Assembly (NCBI RefSeq): GCF_934202865.1 | Contig: NZ_CAKPYL010000013.1 | Coordinates: forward strand, 1-24,808 | DNA from: an uncultured Fenollaria sp. | GTDB taxonomy: Bacteria > Bacillota > Clostridia > Tissierellales > Peptoniphilaceae | DNA length: 24,808 nt | Direction of reading: 5' to 3' | Part shown: positions 1-10,359 of the stretch, one piece after another | Position numbering within the stretch: position 1 is the first letter of the stretch | Layout: each line of letters opens with the position of its first letter | Notes under the pieces: generated by a model | The model's input: only the letters and a program-made list of their open reading frames with translations | Told to the model about the DNA's origin: nothing | The model's database searches: none | Program-made: the position numbers and the translations under genes

Positions 1-186
1 CTTGTCTGATGCGTCCAAAACGTCAAAGTCGTCGCCTTCAATATGGATTTCATTTCTTTTTCTATTTGGCTTATAAGTTTTTTCGCCTTTCTTTTCACCA
101 ACAGCGTTAAGAAGTTTTAGCGCTTCTTCTTCATCGATCTTGCCGTCCTTTAACATTTTAAGGATCATAATTTTTTCTTCTGACAT
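1..186 (-). CDS. SHOCT-like / DUF4097-type protein, N-terminal part (runs off the window)
   Basis: Only the first 62 codons are inside the window; the gene continues past base 1. It starts at ATG 186-184, one base after the stop codon of the DUF2089 gene, and its AAGGAGG ribosome binding site lies inside that gene's last codons, so the two are co-transcribed and probably translationally coupled. The first 30 residues form a short two-helix motif (EKIMILKMLKDGKIDEEEAL), the SHOCT-like motif found at the N-terminus of YvlB-type DUF4097 proteins. A charged, Lys/Arg-rich linker follows, then the beginning of a possible beta-rich region (residues near IHIEGDDFDVL). The DUF4097 assignment is inferred from this motif and from the DUF2089 neighbour; the diagnostic domain is not visible. 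Function is unknown. Confidence 0.75.
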   Translation of the reverse strand, partial: MSEEKIMILKMLKDGKIDEEEALKLLNAVGEKKGEKTYKPNRKRNEIHIEGDDFDVLDASDK

Positions 187-187
187 T

Positions 188-553
188 TTAAACCTCCTTT
201 AGTTCTAAAAGCATTTTTTCTGCTTCACTACTTGTTATTGTACCGCTATTTAAGAGCTCAAGTATTTCTTTTTCGCTAGTCGAACTCTTTTGATCAGAGA
301 TGATCTCGTTGATTTGATCGAGCTTTTTAATTACAGTGGGGTAGGATATACCCAAAGCCCTTTCGATCTCTTTAATATTGCCTCTTTTTAATAAGAAAGT
401 TTTGATAAAGTCAATCTGCTCGCTATTAAGCTTGTAGAATGAGTTGTTCTCGAACCTTCCTTCTATAGTCGTGTTGCAATTGTCACAAACTAATCTTTCT
501 ATGTATAGTTTTGAGCCGCAAACAGGACATTCATTTAATGCTTTATTAATCAT
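188..553 (-). CDS. DUF2089 family zinc-ribbon / helix-turn-helix protein
   Basis: A 121-residue protein. The order is a zinc ribbon with two CxxC pairs (C9, C12, C23, C26), a helix-turn-helix region at about residues 44-80 (including KEIERALGISYPTVIKKL), and a C-terminal two-helix SHOCT-like motif at about 92-118. This is the DUF2089 layout; such proteins are presumed DNA-binding regulators, but no target is known here. The start at 553 is chosen because AAAGGAGG lies just upstream of it; the longer reading from 601 would begin inside the promoter. It is the first gene of a minus-strand pair with the SHOCT/DUF4097-like gene, and diverges from rarA. Autoregulation is possible but not shown. 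Confidence 0.85.
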   Translation of the reverse strand: MINKALNECPVCGSKLYIERLVCDNCNTTIEGRFENNSFYKLNSEQIDFIKTFLLKRGNIKEIERALGISYPTVIKKLDQINEIISDQKSSTSEKEILELLNSGTITSSEAEKMLLELKEV

Positions 554-572
554 AGCGTCCTCCTTTATTAAG

Positions 573-601
573 ATTATACATCTATACTTTAAATATGTCA
601 A
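573..601 (-). promoter_or_regulatory. Consensus sigma-A promoter for the DUF2089 operon
   Basis: Read on the minus strand, a perfect -35 TTGACA (601-596), a 17-bp spacer and a perfect -10 TATAAT (578-573) stand about 20 bases upstream of the DUF2089 start codon. This is as strong a housekeeping promoter as the consensus allows. Confidence 0.85.
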
Positions 602-675
602 TATATTTTTGAAAATATTTTAAAAATATTTATTATTTACTTAAAAATATTAATATAAAAATAAAAAAATTAATG
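602..675. promoter_or_regulatory. Extreme A/T tract between divergent promoters (possible shared UP element)
   Basis: These 74 bases contain only three G or C bases (611, 640 and 675) and are full of runs such as AAAATATTTT. They sit directly upstream of the -35 boxes of both divergent promoters, where the alpha subunits of RNA polymerase contact A/T-rich UP elements. Intrinsic curvature or regulator binding is equally possible. Confidence 0.45.
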
Positions 676-705
676 TTGGACATCTTGCAGCTTATTTGAT
701 ATAAT
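676..705 (+). promoter_or_regulatory. Promoter of rarA and probably of the glycolytic genes
   Basis: A -35 TTGGAC (676-681), an 18-bp spacer and a perfect -10 TATAAT (700-705) preceded by the extended -10 TG at 697-698. A start about 7 bases after the -10 would lie near 712, only about 9 bases before the rarA ATG, so the leader is very short and the AGGTGA ribosome binding site would be at the 5' end of the mRNA. Confidence 0.75.
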
Positions 706-720
706 AAAAAAGGTGAGAAA

Positions 721-1983
721 ATGAATTTGTTTGATATGGAAAGAGAAAAAAATTTAAAATTATCTCAAAACTTAGCTGAACGCTTTAGACCAAAGAGCCT
801 CGATGACTACATTGGTCAAGAGAAGGTACTTAATAAAAACTCTTTTCTATACAAGGCGATAAAGGCCGACAGACTTCCTTCGCTTATACTCTATGGACCT
901 GCAGGCACTGGTAAGACTTCACTTGCAAACGTTATTGCTAACACTAGTAAGTCGAATTTCATAAAGATTAGTGCCGTGGGTAGCGGCGTAAGCGATTTAA
1001 AGAAGGCAGTTGAAGAGGCCAAAAGGCTTTTAGAGGAGAATAAAAAGACCATACTCTTCGTAGACGAGATACATAGGTTTAACAAGGCTCAGCAAGATTT
1101 TCTGCTTCCATACGTTGAAGATTCGACCGTCACGCTCATAGGTGCAACGACTGAAAATCCATACTTCGAGGTCAATAGCGCACTTATATCGAGATGCTTC
1201 ATAATAAGGCTTGAAAAGATGAGTGAGGAAGACTTAACTCAGCTTGCTAAGAAAGCCTTATCTGACGAGGTCAATGGACTTGCTTCACTAAAGGCGAGCA
1301 TAGATGACGACGCACTTGAGTATCTAGTTAGAATTTCTAATGGCGACGCAAGAAACATGCTAAACTTTTTAGAGATAGCTGTTTTAAGTCAAGATCCAGA
1401 AGCTGATATGACTAGGCATATTAAGTACGAGGACGTCAAGGGACTAGTCTTTGAAAGAGCACACTCCTACGATAAGAGCTCAACCATGCACTACGACACA
1501 ATCTCAGCCTTTATTAAGAGCATGAGAGGCTCGGATCCAGATGCGACAGTCTTTTACTTAGCTCATATGCTAAATAATGGCGAGGACCCATTATTCATAG
1601 CGAGACGTATAGTGATATTCGCTTCAGAAGACATAGGGCTTGCTGATCCAAATGCACAAACGCTTGCGACATCAGCTTTTTACGCGGTTAGGGCCATCGG
1701 CATGCCAGAAGCTCGTATCATTTTGAGTAACGCAGCCATCTACATGGCACTCGCCGATAAGAATAACTCGACCTATGTCGCCATTAACAAGGCGATGGCG
1801 GATGTTGATAAGATCAAAGAATTCCAAATTCCTCTGCACATAAGGGACGCTCACAACAATGACAAGAAGGTCTTTGGTGATCACGCGGACTACAAGTATC
1901 CGCACAATTATAAGGACAAAAAACCTGAGCAAAATTATTTGCCTGAGGGTTTAGAAGATAAAAAGTATTTTAATAATAATTAA
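721..1983 (+). CDS. rarA: Replication-associated recombination ATPase RarA (MgsA)
   Basis: A 420-residue AAA+ ATPase of the clamp-loader type that acts at stalled replication forks. Near the N-terminus is the conserved AERFRPKSLDDYIGQEK segment. Walker A is GPAGTGKT (59-66) and Walker B is ILFVDEIHRF (D115, E116), followed by the sensor segment LIGATTENPYFEV. The C-terminal half matches the RarA oligomerisation region (for example YAVRAIGMPEARIILSNAA). Length is normal for the family. AGGTGA precedes the ATG. Oddly, it leads straight into gap: the gap ribosome binding site overlaps the rarA stop codon, and no convincing promoter is visible between them, so it appears to be the first gene of the glycolytic operon. 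Confidence 0.95.
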   Translation: MNLFDMEREKNLKLSQNLAERFRPKSLDDYIGQEKVLNKNSFLYKAIKADRLPSLILYGPAGTGKTSLANVIANTSKSNFIKISAVGSGVSDLKKAVEEAKRLLEENKKTILFVDEIHRFNKAQQDFLLPYVEDSTVTLIGATTENPYFEVNSALISRCFIIRLEKMSEEDLTQLAKKALSDEVNGLASLKASIDDDALEYLVRISNGDARNMLNFLEIAVLSQDPEADMTRHIKYEDVKGLVFERAHSYDKSSTMHYDTISAFIKSMRGSDPDATVFYLAHMLNNGEDPLFIARRIVIFASEDIGLADPNAQTLATSAFYAVRAIGMPEARIILSNAAIYMALADKNNSTYVAINKAMADVDKIKEFQIPLHIRDAHNNDKKVFGDHADYKYPHNYKDKKPEQNYLPEGLEDKKYFNNN

Positions 1984-1995
1984 GGAGGTCAACAA

Positions 1996-3003
1996 ATGAA
2001 AGTTGGTATTAATGGTTTTGGTAGAATTGGTAGAGATGTAGCTAGGATTCTAGTTGAAGAAAACAACGGTCTAGAATTAGCTCACATCAATGCTTCAGGT
2101 GATTTAAAGACGCTTGCGCATCTATTTAGAAATGATTCTCTATATGGTAGATTATCAGTTTCTTGTGAAGCTTGTGAAGATGGCTTTATGATCGATGGCA
2201 AGAAGGTTACAAACACTCAATTTAGAGATCCAGCAGAAATTCCTTGGAAGGACTATGGCGTAGACATCGTTATCGACTCTACTGGAGCATTTAAAAACAA
2301 CGAAACTCTTTACAAACACATTGACAAGGGCGGAGCAAAGAAAGTTATTTTAACTGCACCTGCAAAGGGCGAAATCGATAAAACTATAGTTATGGGTGTA
2401 AATGAAAAAGAATATGACAAGACTAAACACAATGTAATCAGTAACGCATCTTGTACAACAAACTGTCTTGCTCCATTAACAAAGGTTATTGAAGATAATT
2501 TCGGCATCAAGAGAGGTCTTATGACAACTATCCACGCTTACACTTCTGACCAAGTTTTACTTGACCACAAGCACAAAGACATCAGAAGAGCAAGAGCGGC
2601 AGCTATGTCTATGGTTCCTACAACAACAGGAGCAGCAAAGGCAGTTGCTTTAGTTATTCCATCACTAAAGGATAAATTAACAGGATACGCAGTTAGAGTG
2701 CCAGTTCCAACAGTTTCTCTTACAGACGTTGTTTTTGAATTAAATAAAGACGTTACTAAGGAAGAAATCAATGAAGCTGTTAAAAAAGCTAGTGAAAATG
2801 AATTAAAGGGCATACTTGAATACGCCCAAGAAGAACTTGTTTCTGTTGACTACGTTGGTGACAGACACTCATCAATCTTCGATCCATTCTTAACTTTAGT
2901 TATCGATGGCAATTTAGTAAAAGTAGTTTCTTGGTATGACAACGAATATGGTTACAGCCACAGAGTAGTTGACCTAGCAAAATACATTGCTGATCAAGAA
3001 TAG
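1996..3003 (+). CDS. gap: Glyceraldehyde-3-phosphate dehydrogenase, possibly NADP-preferring
   Basis: A 335-residue phosphorylating GAPDH that converts glyceraldehyde-3-phosphate to 1,3-bisphosphoglycerate. It has the N-terminal Rossmann motif NGFGRIGR (6-13), catalytic Cys153 in SNASCTTNC and catalytic His180. A perfect AAGGAGGT overlaps the rarA stop codon. The cofactor-specificity positions are unusual. Where NAD-specific enzymes have N-D-L (Asp32 of Bacillus GapA), this protein has N32-A33-S34, as I recall for the NADP-preferring GapB of Bacillus subtilis. Where NAD enzymes have Leu187-Pro188, it has His191-Lys192, and a lysine could contact the 2'-phosphate of NADP. It nevertheless sits in a glycolytic operon, so it is probably the main GAPDH. 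Activity assignment is firm; cofactor preference is inference. Confidence 0.96.
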   Translation: MKVGINGFGRIGRDVARILVEENNGLELAHINASGDLKTLAHLFRNDSLYGRLSVSCEACEDGFMIDGKKVTNTQFRDPAEIPWKDYGVDIVIDSTGAFKNNETLYKHIDKGGAKKVILTAPAKGEIDKTIVMGVNEKEYDKTKHNVISNASCTTNCLAPLTKVIEDNFGIKRGLMTTIHAYTSDQVLLDHKHKDIRRARAAAMSMVPTTTGAAKAVALVIPSLKDKLTGYAVRVPVPTVSLTDVVFELNKDVTKEEINEAVKKASENELKGILEYAQEELVSVDYVGDRHSSIFDPFLTLVIDGNLVKVVSWYDNEYGYSHRVVDLAKYIADQE

Positions 3004-3024
3004 TTATTATAAAAGGAAAAGATA

Positions 3025-4209
3025 ATGAAAAAAACATTAAAAGATTATAATTTTGATGACAAAACAGTTTTATTGAGATGTGATTTCAACGTGCCAATGA
3101 AGGACGGCGTTATCACTGACAATAAACGTATATACGAGTCACTTCCTACTATCAAGCACCTTCTAGACAACGGTGCAAAAGTGATAATGATGAGCCACTT
3201 GGGTAGACCAAAGGGCGAATACAATTTAAAATTCACACTAGAAGCAGTTAAGGAAGAGATAAAAAAACTTTTAGGAAGAGATGTAAAATTCATCTCTTGC
3301 CCTGAAGTGGTTAATGATGAAGTTAAAGAAGCAGCTAAAAATCTTAAAAAAGGCGAAGTTCTTTTACTAGAAAATACTAGATTTAGAAAAGAAGAAGAAA
3401 AATGCGACGAAGCCTTTTCTAAAGAGCTAGCAGATCTTGCAGATATCTACGTTAATGACGCTTTCGGCACTTCACACAGAGCTCACGCATCAAACGTTGG
3501 TGTAAGTAAATTTTTACCATCGGCATTGGGCTTCTTAGTTGAAAAAGAAATGAATATCATGGCAAAAGAGCTTGATGAACCTAAGCATCCATTCATAGCT
3601 ATACTTGGTGGATCAAAGGTTTCTGACAAGATTGGCGTAATTGAAAATCTATTAAATAAGGCTGATAAGATACTTATAGGCGGCGCTATGGCATTTACAT
3701 TCTTAAAGGCGAAGGGCATAAATGTAGGCAAGAGCTTAGTTGAAGACGACAAGCTAGAACTTGCACTTGAACTATTAAAAAAGGCTGATGCAAAGAAAGT
3801 TGACTTGGTATTACCAGTTGACGCTATATGCGCTAAAGAAATAAAGGAAGACGCTGAAGCTGAATGCTTTGAAGTAAATCATATACCAGAAGATATGATG
3901 GGTCTTGACATAGGACCAGAAACTATTGATGTATTTACTAAAAAGTTATTAGGCACAAAGACTATAGTATGGAACGGACCTATGGGCGTTTTTGAAATGG
4001 ATAAATTTAAGAATGGTACTAACGCCATTGCTAAGGCACTTGCAAACTCTGATGCGACAACTATTGTCGGCGGAGGAGATAGTGCAAGCGCTGTTCAAAA
4101 AGCTGGCTACGAAGAAAAGATCACACATGTATCGACTGGCGGCGGCGCTTCACTTGAACTAATGGAAGGAAAGGTACTTCCTGGCATAGCTGCTATAAAT
4201 GATAAATAA
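3025..4209 (+). CDS. pgk: Phosphoglycerate kinase
   Basis: A 394-residue cytosolic enzyme that moves phosphate from 1,3-bisphosphoglycerate to ADP, the first ATP-yielding step of lower glycolysis. Recognisable segments are LLRCDFNVPMKDG and MMSHLGRPKG in the N-terminal, substrate-binding half, ENTRF with its conserved arginine, NDAFGTSHRAHAS, the mid-protein AILGGSKVSDKIGVI, and the C-terminal nucleotide-binding VGGGDSASA (about 349-357). Length is typical for bacterial PGK. AAAAGGA precedes the ATG. It follows gap by 21 bases, and its stop codon overlaps the ribosome binding site of tpiA, so it is part of the gap-pgk-tpiA-gpmI-eno unit. Confidence 0.97.
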   Translation: MKKTLKDYNFDDKTVLLRCDFNVPMKDGVITDNKRIYESLPTIKHLLDNGAKVIMMSHLGRPKGEYNLKFTLEAVKEEIKKLLGRDVKFISCPEVVNDEVKEAAKNLKKGEVLLLENTRFRKEEEKCDEAFSKELADLADIYVNDAFGTSHRAHASNVGVSKFLPSALGFLVEKEMNIMAKELDEPKHPFIAILGGSKVSDKIGVIENLLNKADKILIGGAMAFTFLKAKGINVGKSLVEDDKLELALELLKKADAKKVDLVLPVDAICAKEIKEDAEAECFEVNHIPEDMMGLDIGPETIDVFTKKLLGTKTIVWNGPMGVFEMDKFKNGTNAIAKALANSDATTIVGGGDSASAVQKAGYEEKITHVSTGGGASLELMEGKVLPGIAAINDK

Positions 4210-4219
4210 GGAGACAAAT

Positions 4220-4963
4220 TTGAGAAAATTTTTACTTGCTGCAAATTGGAAGATGAATATGGACGTTAAAGAGACTGAAGGCTTTTTCAAGGACTTGAGC
4301 CTAAAGCCAAATGACTCGTATGACGTTTATGTCGCAGTTCCATTTACAGATATTTATTTAGCAAATAAAACTAAAAAATATAATGAGATCAAGATAGGTG
4401 CTCAAAACATCTACTTTGAAGACAAAGGTGCCTTTACTGGCGAGATCAGTACTTCTATGATTAAGTCATGTGGAGCAGACTTTGTTATCATCGGTCATTC
4501 AGAAAGAAGAGAGATTTTCGGCGAGTGCGATGAGATGATTAATAAAAAAGTTTTGAAGGCGATTGAAGACGATGTAGAAGTAATTCTATGCGTTGGTGAG
4601 ACTTTGTCTGAAAGAGAAGATGGAAAGCACTTTGAAAAGATTGAAAAACAATTAAAGGCTGATTTAGTGAGCGTAGACGCAGCTAAATTAGATAGCTTCG
4701 CGATCGCTTACGAACCAATCTGGGCTATAGGCACTGGCAAGAGCGCTTCTAAGGAAGATGCTGAAGAGATGTGCCGCTTCGTTAGAGAAAAAGTTAAGGC
4801 GATGAACCCAAATCTTGAAGCAAAGTTAAGAGTCTTGTATGGCGGCAGCGTTAAAGAGGCAAACGCAGCTGAATTAGCTAAAGAAGAAAACATAGATGGT
4901 TTCTTAATTGGCGGCGCTTCACTAAAGACTGAGTCTTTTGAAGCCATTGCTAAGGAGATATAA
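4220..4963 (+). CDS. tpiA: Triose-phosphate isomerase (TTG start)
   Basis: A 247-residue TIM-barrel enzyme interconverting dihydroxyacetone phosphate and glyceraldehyde-3-phosphate. The active site is complete: Lys11 in AANWKMN, His93 in IIGHSERR and Glu165 in AYEPIWAIGTG; the phosphate-binding VLYGGSVK and GGASL are near the C-terminus. The start is taken at TTG 4220, because AAGGAGA (4208-4214) is correctly spaced for it and the protein then begins MRKFLLAANWKMN, as in the family. The in-frame ATG at 4199 lies inside pgk with no ribosome binding site and would add seven non-family residues. It is the only gene in this glycolytic run with a non-ATG start. Confidence 0.95.
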   Translation: MRKFLLAANWKMNMDVKETEGFFKDLSLKPNDSYDVYVAVPFTDIYLANKTKKYNEIKIGAQNIYFEDKGAFTGEISTSMIKSCGADFVIIGHSERREIFGECDEMINKKVLKAIEDDVEVILCVGETLSEREDGKHFEKIEKQLKADLVSVDAAKLDSFAIAYEPIWAIGTGKSASKEDAEEMCRFVREKVKAMNPNLEAKLRVLYGGSVKEANAAELAKEENIDGFLIGGASLKTESFEAIAKEI

Positions 4964-4964
4964 G

Positions 4965-7776
<2,812 letters not shown>

Positions 7777-7795
7777 TTTAATAAATATTTTTATT

Positions 7796-7828
7796 TAGGA
7801 TGGGCCCCATGCTCATCCTATTTTTTTT
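7796..7828 (+). terminator. Intrinsic terminator after eno
   Basis: TAGGATGGGC pairs with GCTCATCCTA (10 bp, one G-T pair) around a CCCAT loop, followed at once by eight T residues (7821-7828). It ends the rarA-to-eno transcription unit. Confidence 0.92.
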
Positions 7829-7927
7829 ATCTGAAGAAGGCCATTGACATAGTGGCAAGGCCATTATTAATAGCAAGGCAAAAACGATTTTTGCAAAAGT
7901 CCTTTCACGCGCAAATCGATATTTGCA
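7829..7927. repeat. Non-coding hairpin / short-repeat block, candidate dispersed intergenic repeat
   Basis: No supportable gene lies between the eno terminator and the secG promoter. The block holds a 9-base direct repeat AAGGCCATT at 7837-7845 and 7857-7865. It also holds three hairpins: GCCATT/AGTGGC at 7840-7856 (one G-T pair), GCAAAAACGATTTTTGC at 7878-7894, and GCAAATCGATATTTGC at 7911-7926. Read on the minus strand, 7927-7829 is open for 33 codons and includes AKIVFALLLIMALPLCQW, but it has no start codon or ribosome binding site and is closed upstream by a stop. This looks like an intergenic repeat rather than a gene; its copy number elsewhere cannot be seen from here. Confidence 0.4.
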
Positions 7928-7987
7928 CTTCTATAAACGTGGCCCGAAATGAATTAAGCATAAATCGAAGTAAATGAGAAAAAATCA

Positions 7988-8016
7988 TTGCAAAATAAAT
8001 GCTCTTGTGGTAAAAT
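7988..8016 (+). promoter_or_regulatory. Promoter of secG-hppA
   Basis: A -35 TTGCAA (7988-7993), a 17-bp spacer and a -10 TAAAAT (8011-8016) preceded by the extended -10 TG at 8008-8009. The start would be near 8023, about 27 bases before the secG ATG. Confidence 0.75.
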
Positions 8017-8049
8017 AGATATGTTATAAGAGAGAATGGAGGTGTGTGT

Positions 8050-8268
8050 ATGAATTACGTATTGTATGCACTAGTTGCGATTTCAGCTTTAGTATTAACT
8101 ATATCAGTAGCAGCTACTGAGGGAGACGATCAAGGCTTACAAGCATTGGGCGGAGCTGAAAGCATTTGGGGTTCTAAAAATCCTACAAGAAATGTTCTTT
8201 TAAAAAGAATAACTACAGTTTCATCGGTTGTGTTTATGGTAACAACTTTGATATTAGCAGCTTTATAA
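8050..8268 (+). CDS. secG: Protein translocase subunit SecG
   Basis: A 72-residue small membrane protein, an accessory subunit of the SecYEG export channel. It has two membrane segments (about residues 2-21 and 56-72) flanking a cytoplasmic loop with the Gly-rich GLQALGGAESIWGSK and LLKRITT, the usual SecG pattern. The start is ATG 8050, seven bases after GGAGG (8038-8042). The in-frame GTG at 8044 would leave only one base after the ribosome binding site. In many Firmicutes secG is followed by an esterase, rnr and smpB; here hppA follows directly and rnr is about 5.5 kb downstream. Confidence 0.88.
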   Translation: MNYVLYALVAISALVLTISVAATEGDDQGLQALGGAESIWGSKNPTRNVLLKRITTVSSVVFMVTTLILAAL

Positions 8269-8288
8269 TAATAAAATAGGAGGAAGAA

Positions 8289-10292
8289 ATGGACAAAATT
8301 TTAATCATAGCTCCTATAGTTGGAGTTATAGCACTATTATTTGCTTTAGTTAAAGCTCTTTATGTTTCTAAGCAAGAAGCTGGAAACGACAGAATGAAAG
8401 AGATAGCTGGCTACATTCAAGAAGGTGCTCTTGCATTTTTGACTAGAGAATACAAATATTTAGCAATATTCATTGTTGTATTATTTGCAATTCTTGCTCT
8501 ATTAATCAACATCGGTACTGCCGTTTGTTATTTAATAGGTGCGGTATTCTCAATCTGTGCTGGTTACATCGGTATGACAGTAGCTACTAAGGCTAACGTA
8601 AGAACTGCAAACGCAGCTAAGGAAAGCGGTATGGGCAAGGCTCTAAACGTTGCTTTCTCAGGCGGTACTGTTATGGGTATGTGCGTTGTAGGTCTAGGTT
8701 TACTAGGTACTAGCATTGTTTGGATGATATTCAAAGACGCTAACATCGTTACAGGCTTCGGTCTAGGTGCTTCATCAATCGCTTTATTCGCAAGAGTTGG
8801 TGGCGGTATCTATACAAAGGCTGCAGACGTTGGTGCTGACTTAGTTGGTAAGGTTGAAGCTGGTATTCCAGAAGACGACCCAAGAAACCCAGCTGTTATC
8901 GCTGATAACGTTGGTGATAACGTTGGTGACGTTGCTGGTATGGGCGCTGACTTATTTGAATCATATGTTGGAGCTATAATCTCAGCTATCACTTTAGGTG
9001 CACTAGCATTTAGCGACAACGGTATTGCATTTGCACTAGCTCTATGCTCAGTTGGTATCGTTTCATCAATCATAGGTACATTATTTGTAAAAGGCGACAA
9101 GAACCCTCAAAAAGCACTTGATATGGCTACTTGGGGAAGTTCAATAATCACTATAATCGCTTCTTACTTCTTATCTACAAAGATATTAGGCTCAATCCAA
9201 CCATTCTATGCTATAGTAGCAGGTGTTGTTGTTGGATTAATCATAGCAAAAGTTACTGAATATTATACAGCTGCTGAATATAAGCCAGTTCAAAAAGTTG
9301 CTGAAGAATCAGAAACAGGCGCTTCAACAAACATTATCGCTGGTCTATCAGTTGGTATGATGTCAACAGCTATCCCAATGATAGTTATTTCAATAGGTAT
9401 ATTAGCTGCATTCTTCTTAGCAGGCGGAGCAGCAAGCCCAGTTAATGGTCTTTACGGAATTTCACTTGCAGCAGTAGGTTTACTAGCAACAGCTGCTACA
9501 ACTATTGCAGTTGACGCATACGGACCAGTTGCTGATAACGCTGGTGGTATCGCTGAAATGTGCGGACTTCCAGAAAGCGTAAGAGACATTACAGATAAGC
9601 TAGACTCAGTTGGTAACACAACAGCAGCAGTTGGTAAAGGTTTTGCCATCGCTTCAGCTGCACTTACAGCTCTAGCACTATTCGCTTCATATACACAAGC
9701 AGTTGGACTTGAAAAGATCGACTTAACAAATCCATTGACAATAGCAGGTGTCTTCATAGGCGGTATGCTACCATTCTTATTCTCATCATTAACTATGGAT
9801 GCAGTTGGTAAAGCTGCTAACCAAATGATTGAAGAAGTTAGAAGACAATTTAAATCCATCCCTGGTATCATGGAAGGAACTGCAAAACCTGATTACGGCA
9901 AATGCGTAGATATTTCTACTAAGGCAGCTCTTAAGGAAATGGTTATCCCAGGACTTCTAGCTGTTGTATGCCCAGTACTTGTTGGTGTACTTCTAGGAAC
10001 AGAAGCTCTAGGCGGTCTACTTGCTGGTTCATTAGTAACAGGTGTTCTAATGGCGATCTTCATGTCAAACGCAGGTGGAGCTTGGGACAATGCTAAAAAG
10101 TATATTGAATCAGGTGTTCATGGTGGAAAGGGTTCAGATGCTCACAAGGCAGCAGTAACAGGAGATACTGTTGGTGACCCATTCAAGGATACATCAGGAC
10201 CATCTCTAAATATACTAATTAAATTAATGACAATAGTAGCATTAGTATTTGCACAAGTATTTGTTAGCTACGGTGGACTTATTATAAAATAA
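8289..10292 (+). CDS. hppA: Membrane pyrophosphatase, K+-dependent, predicted Na+ pump
   Basis: A 667-residue integral membrane enzyme that couples PPi hydrolysis to cation export; hydrophobic segments run along its whole length, in keeping with the 16-helix fold. The catalytic segments are [20 protein letters not shown] and [20 protein letters not shown], plus the late [17 protein letters not shown]. Residue 446 in [10 protein letters not shown] is alanine, where K+-independent enzymes carry lysine, so it should be K+-dependent. Glu224 in FESYVG is at the position used by Na+-pumping enzymes such as that of Thermotoga maritima, whereas plant H+ pumps have their glutamate four residues later; Na+ export is therefore inferred. 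AGGAGG precedes the ATG. It lies 20 bases after secG. Confidence 0.96.
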   Translation: MDKILIIAPIVGVIALLFALVKALYVSKQEAGNDRMKEIAGYIQEGALAFLTREYKYLAIFIVVLFAILALLINIGTAVCYLIGAVFSICAGYIGMTVATKANVRTANAAKESGMGKALNVAFSGGTVMGMCVVGLGLLGTSIVWMIFKDANIVTGFGLGASSIALFARVGGGIYTKAADVGADLVGKVEAGIPEDDPRNPAVIADNVGDNVGDVAGMGADLFESYVGAIISAITLGALAFSDNGIAFALALCSVGIVSSIIGTLFVKGDKNPQKALDMATWGSSIITIIASYFLSTKILGSIQPFYAIVAGVVVGLIIAKVTEYYTAAEYKPVQKVAEESETGASTNIIAGLSVGMMSTAIPMIVISIGILAAFFLAGGAASPVNGLYGISLAAVGLLATAATTIAVDAYGPVADNAGGIAEMCGLPESVRDITDKLDSVGNTTAAVGKGFAIASAALTALALFASYTQAVGLEKIDLTNPLTIAGVFIGGMLPFLFSSLTMDAVGKAANQMIEEVRRQFKSIPGIMEGTAKPDYGKCVDISTKAALKEMVIPGLLAVVCPVLVGVLLGTEALGGLLAGSLVTGVLMAIFMSNAGGAWDNAKKYIESGVHGGKGSDAHKAAVTGDTVGDPFKDTSGPSLNILIKLMTIVALVFAQVFVSYGGLIIK

Positions 10293-10310
10293 GATAAAAT
10301 TGTAATTGGA

Positions 10311-10352
10311 CTCCCCTTGATTTTAATCAGCGATGCTATTAAATAAGGGGAG
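10311..10352 (+). terminator. Hairpin after hppA: weak terminator or leader structure
   Basis: CTCCCCTT (10311-10318) pairs perfectly with AAGGGGAG (10345-10352), and A/T-rich inner arms (TTTAAT with ATTAAA) extend the stem towards a CAGCGATGCT loop. What follows is CTTCATTTAT rather than a clean T run, so termination would be partial at best. It may also act on the mRNA entering the next gene. Confidence 0.5.
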
Positions 10353-10359
10353 CTTCATT

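Noticed and set aside
554..601. A longer start for the DUF2089 protein at 601.
   Set aside because: The extra 16 codons overlap the perfect -10 and -35 boxes, and the strong ribosome binding site belongs to ATG 553.
1937..1995. A possible promoter for gap at the end of rarA (TTGCCT followed by A/T-rich sequence).
   Set aside because: No acceptable -10 lies at the right distance; the match is no better than expected in such A/T-rich sequence, although an internal promoter is not excluded.
7973..8017. A 14-codon open reading frame starting at ATG 7973.
   Set aside because: It has no ribosome binding site, overlaps the secG promoter and encodes nothing recognisable.
8264..8269. TATAAT at the end of secG as a possible separate hppA promoter.
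   Set aside because: No -35-like hexamer lies 16-18 bases upstream (AACAAC is there); it arises from the stop codon and A/T-rich spacer.
9452..10090. Long minus-strand reading frames opposite hppA.
   Set aside because: They mirror the alanine/glycine-rich, A-ending codons of hppA; the proline/serine/threonine-rich products are typical of antisense shadows.
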